From contig JAGQYZ010000073.1 in NCBI GenBank assembly GCA_020435865.1, forward strand, positions 1 through 10,734: a DNA stretch of 10,734 bases, read 5' to 3'. Shown here one piece after another: positions 5,554-10,734 of this stretch. The translations under genes and the position numbers were made by a program. Below the pieces are notes generated by a model that saw only the letters and a list, made by a program, of their open reading frames with translations, did no database searches and was not told the origin of the DNA. Position 1 is the first letter of the stretch; the number at the start of each line of letters is the position of its first letter. The DNA comes from Aequorivita sp. Lineage in GTDB: Bacteria; Bacteroidota; Bacteroidia; Flavobacteriales; Flavobacteriaceae.

Positions 5554-7092
5554 ATGGAAAACCAAAAGATTGAAAATATAGAATTGAAATTTTTAACGCT
5601 AAAAGATTACGAAGCGCTAAAAGAAGCTACCATTCAATCTTATGGAGGACTTCCAAATAGCTATTGGAAGATAAACGAAATTGGAAATTTAATAGACATT
5701 TTTCCCGAAGGACAAGTAGTTATAATGGCTGATGGCGAAATTGCTGGTTGCGCCCTTTCTATTATTGTAGATTTTGATGAAATCGAAGATCAACATACCT
5801 ATAAAGATATCACAGATGATCCCACCTTTAGTATTCACGACCCTGAAGGCGATGTACTTTATGGAATAGACGTATTCATCCGTCCAGACTTTCGCGGTTT
5901 ACGCTTGGGAAGAAGACTTTATGACTATAGAAAAGAGCTTTGTGAAAACCTAAATCTTAAAAGCATCATCTTTGGCGGAAGAATGCCAAATTATCATCTG
6001 CACGCTGAAAAAATCTCGCCAAAACAATATATTGAAAAAGTAAAGCGCAAACAAATTGACGATCCTGTATTGAATTTTCAAATTTCGAATGATTTTCACC
6101 CAGTACGTGTCTTGAAAGGCTATCTTGAAGGTGATAAAGCTTCAGGTGAGTTCGCAGTTTTGATGGAATGGGATAATATTTATTATACCAAACCACAAAA
6201 AAAACCGAAGCCCTCAGCAGTTAAAAGCATCGTTCGCTTAGGTCTTATTCAATGGCAGATGCGGAGCTATAATGGCATGGAAGATTTGATGCACCAAGTT
6301 GAATATTTCATAGACAGCGTTGCAGGTTATCGTTGTGATTTTGCCATGTTTCCGGAATTCTTCAATGCGCCGCTAATGGCTGAATATAACCATATGAGCG
6401 AGCCTGAGGCAATTCGCGAATTGGCAAAACACACCAAGGAAATCACCGAAAAAATGTCGCAGCTTTCCATTTCCTATAACATAAATATTATTACGGGAAG
6501 TATGCCTGAAGTAGTACGGGGAAAACTTTATAATGTAGGTTATTTATGCCGTCGAGACGGAAGTGTTGAGCGTTTTGAAAAAATCCATGTAACCCCAGAT
6601 GAAGCTAAAGTATGGGGAATGGTAAACGGGAATTCCCTTCAGACTTTTGATACAGATGCGGGAAAAATTGGCGTGTTGATCTGTTACGATGCCGAGTTTC
6701 CCGAACTTTCAAGATTACTTTCTGATGAAGGAATGGACATTCTTTTTGTGCCTTTTCTTACCGATACTCAGAATGGTTATTCCCGTGTTCGCCTATGTGC
6801 GCAAGCGCGGGCTGTGGAAAACGAGTGCTACGTTGCTATAGCGGGCAGCGTTGGAAATCTTCCTAAAGTTCATAATATGGACATACAGTACGCCCAAAGT
6901 GCCGTATTCACTCCCTGCGATTTTTCCTTCCCAAATAACGGGATAAAAGCCGAAGCAACCCCAAATACCGAAATGATTTTGGTAGCCGATGTGGATATTG
7001 ACTTATTGAGAGAATTGCACACTTTCGGAGCGGTTAGAAACTTAAAGGATAGACGGAAAGATTTTTATAGACTAGAGCGAGTAAAAAAGTAA
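5554..7092 (+). CDS. GNAT acetyltransferase-nitrilase fusion (carbon-nitrogen hydrolase)
   Basis: 512 aa from ATG 5554. A TTG at 5515 in the same frame lies inside the upstream inverted repeat and is not preferred. Residues about 8-210 form a GNAT acyltransferase domain with a recognisable acyl-CoA loop in IRPDFRGLRLGRRLYDY (109-125). Residues about 226-505 form a nitrilase-superfamily amidohydrolase with the complete Glu-Lys-Cys triad: E268 in FPEFF, K343 in FEKIHVTPDEA and C377 in ICYDAEFPE. This two-domain architecture is a known branch of the nitrilase superfamily whose substrate is not settled. Both active centres look intact, so one polypeptide may transfer an acyl group and hydrolyse an amide. 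Lying 110 nt after the DHS-like gene on the same strand, it probably acts on a polyamine intermediate (inference). N-carbamoylputrescine amidase is a related branch, but agmatinase already makes putrescine here without that intermediate. Confidence 0.9.
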   Translation: MENQKIENIELKFLTLKDYEALKEATIQSYGGLPNSYWKINEIGNLIDIFPEGQVVIMADGEIAGCALSIIVDFDEIEDQHTYKDITDDPTFSIHDPEGDVLYGIDVFIRPDFRGLRLGRRLYDYRKELCENLNLKSIIFGGRMPNYHLHAEKISPKQYIEKVKRKQIDDPVLNFQISNDFHPVRVLKGYLEGDKASGEFAVLMEWDNIYYTKPQKKPKPSAVKSIVRLGLIQWQMRSYNGMEDLMHQVEYFIDSVAGYRCDFAMFPEFFNAPLMAEYNHMSEPEAIRELAKHTKEITEKMSQLSISYNINIITGSMPEVVRGKLYNVGYLCRRDGSVERFEKIHVTPDEAKVWGMVNGNSLQTFDTDAGKIGVLICYDAEFPELSRLLSDEGMDILFVPFLTDTQNGYSRVRLCAQARAVENECYVAIAGSVGNLPKVHNMDIQYAQSAVFTPCDFSFPNNGIKAEATPNTEMILVADVDIDLLRELHTFGAVRNLKDRRKDFYRLERVKK

Positions 7093-7119
7093 GTTTAAAA
7101 AAATAATATTGTTTTTTGG

Positions 7120-8520
7120 TTATTCTCCCTTTTGGGGAGTCAACTTTTTTCTGAAAGGCAAAAAGTTGGAAGGGTACACCTCCCAAACCGCAACTCCAAT
7201 CACTACAAAATATTCCAAAGCTACCAACCAAAGGTTTTCGTCAAAACCATCTTTTCCATAGGCAGAATAACTTAGCATTACCATAAAACTCCAAACTATC
7301 GGAAACTTATATTTTGTAAAAACCGAAAGCAAAAGGAGAGTGGCAATATACCATGGGTGCACAGTAGTTGAAAGCAAAAAGTAGAACGAAATCGTAAAAA
7401 GCATCACAGTTAACAATTGTTGAGGTGTTTCATTTTTTCTGAAAAAAGCAAGTCCCAAAACAAAAAGCAGAACCAAAATTGGAAGAACTTTTCCAACTGT
7501 TTCAATCAAGTTCCATCCCACAAGCTGAAACCCAATCCATCGAGTTATATAATATAAACTCGCATTAAACTCAAAATTCTGAAACCAAAGCGCAAGGGTG
7601 GATGAAAAATTTTGAACAAATTCCGAAGACAAAAAAGGAAGAAAAGTAACCAAAACCGTAATTCCAATAACAATGTAAAATTTCACTAAGGTTGTCAAGT
7701 TGAGTTTTTCGATTCCACTCAAGACAGACTCCGTCGAAACCTCTTTTTTAAAAAACCATCTCCAAAACAAAGGCAAAAACAATAGCGGAATCAATTTTAC
7801 CGAAATCGAAATTCCTATCAAAATGGCCGCGCAAACCCATTTTCCTTGAAAGAGTAAATAAAGTGCCCAAACAAAAAAGAATAGCATCACGCCTTCGAAA
7901 TGCAGATTTCCACTGAGTTCAATAATGATAAACGGATTTAAAAAAAACCAAAATATGTTTTTAATAGGAAGGTTCAATTTGTCTAAACTCTTCTTTCCGA
8001 AGTAAAGAATTCCTACATCTGCCAAAATAATTAACACCCGAAGCACAACCACTGAGCTCAAAATACTTTTACCTGCAAAAAGTGCGGCAACTGTAAAAAA
8101 TAATTGATTGATAGGTGGATAATTACTAAAATGGCTTGCGTTCAACGACCCCATTCCCACAATTAATTCCTGCGATTGAGTAACCAGAACCTGAGAGTTA
8201 TCTGGAGTAAAAAGATATGGACTGATTCCCTGCAATAGTAACCGCCCATCCCACAAAAATCGATAGAAATCCTGTGAAAGATTTGGTGTGGCAACGATAA
8301 AAACAAGTCGGAAAATAATTCCCAAACCCGCCAAAAACCAAAAATTCAGCTTCAACTTTTCAATGAAAAGGTAAGCTAAAAAAAATAAAGCGGCGTAAAG
8401 AGAGATGAGTTTTACAAAATCAGTTCGTACTAAACTATATCCAAAACTGCTATAAAAAGCAACGGAAAGAACTGCAAATAAAAGAGGGGCTTTGTAGAGT
8501 TTTATGAAATTCAAAAACAA
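7120..8520 (-). CDS. Multi-spanning membrane glycosyltransferase, GT-C fold (mannosyltransferase-like)
   Basis: 466 aa, very hydrophobic, with roughly 10-12 predicted membrane helices across its length. After the first helices comes a lumenal or periplasmic loop SQDFYRFLWDGRLLLQG (82-98) with D84, W90, D91 and G92, typical of GT-C enzymes that use polyprenyl-phosphate sugars. YPPINQLFF (134-142) and HPWY (388-391) are also features of the polyprenol-phosphate mannosyltransferase / GPI-mannosyltransferase-like group. It probably transfers a hexose from a lipid carrier to a glycan or lipid at the membrane; donor and acceptor are unknown. There is no ATG before the first conserved motif. The frame opens with TTG at 8520 (a second TTG at 8514) and a stop lies just upstream, so a TTG start is likely. 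The 63-nt gap to the upstream lipoprotein gene allows co-transcription. Confidence 0.78.
   Translation of the reverse strand: MFLNFIKLYKAPLLFAVLSVAFYSSFGYSLVRTDFVKLISLYAALFFLAYLFIEKLKLNFWFLAGLGIIFRLVFIVATPNLSQDFYRFLWDGRLLLQGISPYLFTPDNSQVLVTQSQELIVGMGSLNASHFSNYPPINQLFFTVAALFAGKSILSSVVVLRVLIILADVGILYFGKKSLDKLNLPIKNIFWFFLNPFIIIELSGNLHFEGVMLFFFVWALYLLFQGKWVCAAILIGISISVKLIPLLFLPLFWRWFFKKEVSTESVLSGIEKLNLTTLVKFYIVIGITVLVTFLPFLSSEFVQNFSSTLALWFQNFEFNASLYYITRWIGFQLVGWNLIETVGKVLPILVLLFVLGLAFFRKNETPQQLLTVMLFTISFYFLLSTTVHPWYIATLLLLSVFTKYKFPIVWSFMVMLSYSAYGKDGFDENLWLVALEYFVVIGVAVWEVYPSNFLPFRKKLTPQKGE
7125..7150 (+). terminator. Candidate intrinsic terminator for the polyamine cluster
   Basis: CTCCC (7125-7129) and GGGAG (7135-7139) form a GC-rich 5-bp stem with loop TTTTG. 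TCAAC and then six T (7145-7150) follow on the + strand. It starts 33 nt after the stop of the GNAT-nitrilase gene, so it could end the + strand transcript, although the T-run is displaced by 5 nt. It lies inside the 3' end of the convergent - strand gene. On that strand a T-rich stretch occurs only about 20 nt after the hairpin, so bidirectional use is doubtful. Confidence 0.4.
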
Positions 8521-8583
8521 TTTTTTTAAGTATTAAAGAGATTCAAAATTCAAAAAAGCTATAATCTAAAATCGTTAATTCCG

Positions 8584-9711
8584 TCAGTCCTGCCAGTCGG
8601 CAATAAAGAGATTGGTATCGTGTCCGCCACCATTATTTCTATTAGAAGAAAAAGCTAATTTTTTTCCATCGTTTGAAAAAACAGGAAAAGCATCAAAAGT
8701 TCTACCGTGTGTAACGCGTTCTAGATTCTTCCCATCAATATCAATCAAATAAAGATTGAATGGAAATCCTCTTTCTGCTTCAAAATTACTAGAAAACAAA
8801 ATCTTTTTTCCAGAAGGATGAAAGAACGGAGCCCAATTTGCATTTCCCAAATGTGTCAATTGACGCAAGCCGCTACCATCGGCATTACAGATAAAAAGCT
8901 CCATTTCGGTTGGCTGCACCAAACCTTGAGCAAGAAGATCTTTGTATTCTTTTATTTCTGCTTCGGTTTTTGGTCGGGATGCGCGGAAAATAAGTTTTGA
9001 ACCATCAGGCGAAAAGAATGCACCACCGTCATAGCCCAATTCATTGGTAATTTGTTTCACATTTTTACCGTCAATATCCATGGTGTAAAGTTCCAAATCG
9101 CCACTTCGCATGGATGTGAAAACAATTTTGTCTCCCTTTGGCGAAACGGTAGCTTCAGCGTCGTAACCAGGTTCATTTGTTAGTTGGGCAGTAATATTTC
9201 CATCCAGGTCGGCCACAAAAATGTCGAAACTGTCATAAACTGGCCAAACGTATTTTCCTTCTTTTTTCAGTGGAACTTCGGGACAGTTTTCGTTTTTTAA
9301 ATGGGTACTTCCGTAAACAATATGCTTTCCATCAGGCAGAAAATAACTACAAGTAGTGCGACCTTTACCAGTGCTTACCATCGGCGGTTGTTTGTCCTTA
9401 AATATTTCATCAGCGTTCATTAAAAAAATTTGATCACAGTTTACGCCCCAGTTTTTATAGTTGCTTTGGAAGATAAGCTTACTGTCATCAAAACTCCAAT
9501 ACGCTTCCGCATTATCGCCCCCAAAAGTAACTTGACGTACGTTTTTGAAGTGTTTTTCTTCGGGATAAATTAGGGTGTCTTTTGTTTGTGGATCTAAGAC
9601 CACATCTGAAGTTTTTTCGGTAGCGTTAGGCGATTCCTTTTCGGCTTCTTTTACTTCATTTTTACAACCAGCAAACACAGAAACAATAAACAGTATATAT
9701 AATATTTTCAT
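8584..9711 (-). CDS. TolB-like PD40 beta-propeller lipoprotein
   Basis: 375 aa from ATG 9711; a TTG at 9732 would add seven residues ahead of the signal peptide and is not preferred. It has a type II signal sequence, MKILYILFIVSVFAGC, with lipidation at C16. KNEVKEAEKE follows, a charged stretch that could act as a surface-export signal in Bacteroidota. After a linker (17-55), residues about 56-373 contain at least five repeats of the PD40/TolB type: QVTFGG...WSFDDSKLIFQS, FLPDGKHIVYGS, VSPKGDKIVFTSMRSGDLELYTMD, FSPDGSKLIFRAS, HPSGKKILFSSN and FSNDGKKLAFSSNR. The final 'SSNR' blade is typical. The likely fold is a six- or seven-bladed propeller anchored in the outer membrane, for protein or ligand binding; no enzymatic residues are evident. 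It is transcribed divergently from the M28 peptidase with only 31 nt between start codons. Confidence 0.85.
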   Translation of the reverse strand: MKILYILFIVSVFAGCKNEVKEAEKESPNATEKTSDVVLDPQTKDTLIYPEEKHFKNVRQVTFGGDNAEAYWSFDDSKLIFQSNYKNWGVNCDQIFLMNADEIFKDKQPPMVSTGKGRTTCSYFLPDGKHIVYGSTHLKNENCPEVPLKKEGKYVWPVYDSFDIFVADLDGNITAQLTNEPGYDAEATVSPKGDKIVFTSMRSGDLELYTMDIDGKNVKQITNELGYDGGAFFSPDGSKLIFRASRPKTEAEIKEYKDLLAQGLVQPTEMELFICNADGSGLRQLTHLGNANWAPFFHPSGKKILFSSNFEAERGFPFNLYLIDIDGKNLERVTHGRTFDAFPVFSNDGKKLAFSSNRNNGGGHDTNLFIADWQD

Positions 9712-9719
9712 TTTTAATG

Positions 9720-9727
9720 TACTTTTG
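9720..9727 (+). promoter_or_regulatory. TAnnTTTG -7 element for the M28 peptidase
   Basis: TACTTTTG is an exact match to TAnnTTTG and ends 15 nt before ATG 9743. It is the other arm of the palindrome 9720-9737, just two bases from the opposing element, so polymerase bound for one gene should block the other. No clear TTG -33 box is visible upstream. Confidence 0.5.
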
Positions 9728-9729
9728 AA

Positions 9730-9737
9730 CAAAAGTA
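9730..9737 (-). promoter_or_regulatory. TAnnTTTG -7 element for the propeller lipoprotein
   Basis: Read on the - strand this is TACTTTTG, an exact TAnnTTTG match, ending 18 nt before ATG 9711. It is one arm of the perfect inverted repeat 9720-9737. No well-spaced TTG -33 box is clear. Confidence 0.5.
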
Positions 9738-9742
9738 ATGAT

Positions 9743-10734
9743 ATGCGTGCAATTTTAGTAATATTTCTGGGAATAGTAGTTTTTTCTTGTAAGGAGACAC
9801 AAGTGAAATCGGTAACTATGAAAGAAGATGTTTCCGTTTTGGCAAACGACAGTCTTAACGGAAGAAAAACAGGCTCAACAGATGAAAAGAAAGCTGCTGA
9901 ATATATTGCTAAAAGATTCTCAGATATAGGATTACAACCAAAAGGAACAGATGGCTACTTTCAGAAATTTACTTTTAAAGCCAGTAAGAATCCACATCAA
10001 GAAGCTGAATTTACTTCAGAAAAAAATGACAGCACAGAAACTGGCGAAAACGTAGTTGGCTATATAGATAATAAAGCTGAAAACACCGTTGTAGTCGGGG
10101 CGCATTTTGACCATTTAGGAATGGGCGGCGAGGGCTCGCTATACCGAGAAGGCGAAGCAATACACAATGGAGCCGATGATAATGCAAGCGGTGTTGCAAT
10201 GATGCTTCATTTGGCTGATTCACTTCAAAAGAAAGATTCACCTAAGAATAACAACTATCTTTTTATTGCTTTTTCTGGGGAAGAAGAAGGGCTTTTGGGC
10301 TCAAATTACTTTGTTAAAAACCCAACCATCAATACAAAAAAAATAACCTATATGCTGAATATGGATATGGTGGGAAGGCTGAATGCTGAAAACACGTTAG
10401 CGGTTTACGGAGTGGGAACTTCGCCTATTTTAAAACAAACCGTAAACGCAAATGCGGGTGATTTAAACATTGCCGAAAACGAAAGCGGTGTTGGCCCGAG
10501 TGACCACACTTCATTTTATTTGGCAGATATTCCTGTGTTACATTTTTTTACAGGTCAGCATGAGGATTACCACAAACCGAGCGACGATACTGAAAAGGTG
10601 AATTTTGAGGGAATGGAAATTGTTTCAAATTACATATTCAATATCATAAAAGATTTAGATTCCCAAAAGAAACTTCCCTTCAGAAAAACCAAAAATGAAA
10701 GCGAGGCGGTTCCCGATTTTAAAGTGACTTTGGG
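9743..10734 (+). CDS. M28-family zinc aminopeptidase lipoprotein (3' end beyond window)
   Basis: At least 330 residues, open to the window edge. The N-terminus MRAILVIFLGIVVFSC is a lipoprotein signal with lipidation expected at C16, placing the enzyme in the periplasm or on the outer membrane. The peptidase domain covers about 28-305 and shows the complete M28 co-catalytic zinc site: H121 in GAHFDHLG, D146 in NGADDNASG, the E180/E181 pair in SGEEEGLLGS, D208 in NMDMVG and H255 in PSDHTSFY. The enzyme removes N-terminal residues from peptides. No protease-associated insert is present between strand and metal motifs. The last residues, VPDFKVTLG, resemble the start of the C-terminal PDZ domain often fused to Bacteroidota M28 enzymes, so a PDZ probably follows outside the window. 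The ATG at 9738 is in another frame and stops quickly, so 9743 is chosen. Confidence 0.92.
   Translation, partial: MRAILVIFLGIVVFSCKETQVKSVTMKEDVSVLANDSLNGRKTGSTDEKKAAEYIAKRFSDIGLQPKGTDGYFQKFTFKASKNPHQEAEFTSEKNDSTETGENVVGYIDNKAENTVVVGAHFDHLGMGGEGSLYREGEAIHNGADDNASGVAMMLHLADSLQKKDSPKNNNYLFIAFSGEEEGLLGSNYFVKNPTINTKKITYMLNMDMVGRLNAENTLAVYGVGTSPILKQTVNANAGDLNIAENESGVGPSDHTSFYLADIPVLHFFTGQHEDYHKPSDDTEKVNFEGMEIVSNYIFNIIKDLDSQKKLPFRKTKNESEAVPDFKVTL

Noticed and set aside
7095..7116. A-run/T-run inverted repeat in the convergent gap
   Set aside because: Only A-T pairs around an AT loop, too unstable to call. The GC stem at 7125-7139 is the better terminator candidate.
8579..8601. CAGTC-CTGC-CAGTC repeat at the end of the propeller gene
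   Set aside because: It is a short direct repeat within the last codons. Attempts to fold it as a terminator give only three flanking pairs.
8818..9000. 60-aa + strand frame opposite the propeller lipoprotein
   Set aside because: Antisense to PD40 repeats, with no domain or promoter; a shadow.

Overview
The window looks like chromosomal DNA from a member of the Bacteroidota, most likely Flavobacteriaceae. The evidence is low-GC, A-rich DNA with almost no Shine-Dalgarno sequences, several matches to the Bacteroidota promoter -7 element TAnnTTTG just upstream of genes, and protein types typical of the group: a short fold-III arginine decarboxylase, a GNAT-nitrilase fusion, and lipoproteins with acidic or lysine-rich residues after the lipobox cysteine. 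I cannot name a species.

Layout. 1-89 is the 3' end of a + strand gene, perhaps a deoxynucleoside kinase. 167-725 is a compact VapBC-type toxin-antitoxin pair with overlapping genes. 928-1860 is an RluB/RsuA-family pseudouridine synthase paralogue whose usual catalytic Asp is Gly. 1861-2153 has no convincing gene but holds a run of predicted hairpins ahead of the next operon. 2154-7092 is a four-gene + strand polyamine cluster: arginine decarboxylase (speA), agmatinase (speB), a deoxyhypusine-synthase-like protein and a GNAT-nitrilase fusion. The first three genes overlap by exactly 11 nt at each junction. A 110-nt gap with a perfect inverted repeat precedes the fourth. On the - strand follow a GT-C-type membrane glycosyltransferase (7120-8520) and a TolB-like beta-propeller lipoprotein (8584-9711). 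Divergent from the latter, a + strand M28 zinc aminopeptidase lipoprotein starts at 9743 and runs off the window.

How the genes fit together. SpeA should convert arginine to agmatine, and SpeB agmatine to putrescine plus urea. The DHS-like enzyme is in a bacterium, where the eukaryotic and archaeal target eIF5A is absent. It probably performs NAD-dependent aminobutyl transfer onto a small amine, giving for example homospermidine or spermidine. The GNAT-nitrilase protein may acylate or de-acylate an amine from the same pathway. This is inferred from synteny and families, not shown directly.

The points most worth checking are the probably inactive pseudouridine synthase paralogue, the altered substrate pocket of the DHS-like protein, the structured leader before speA, and the perfect palindrome at 9720-9737 that places two divergent TAnnTTTG elements back to back. 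I found no tRNA, rRNA, CRISPR array or insertion sequence.
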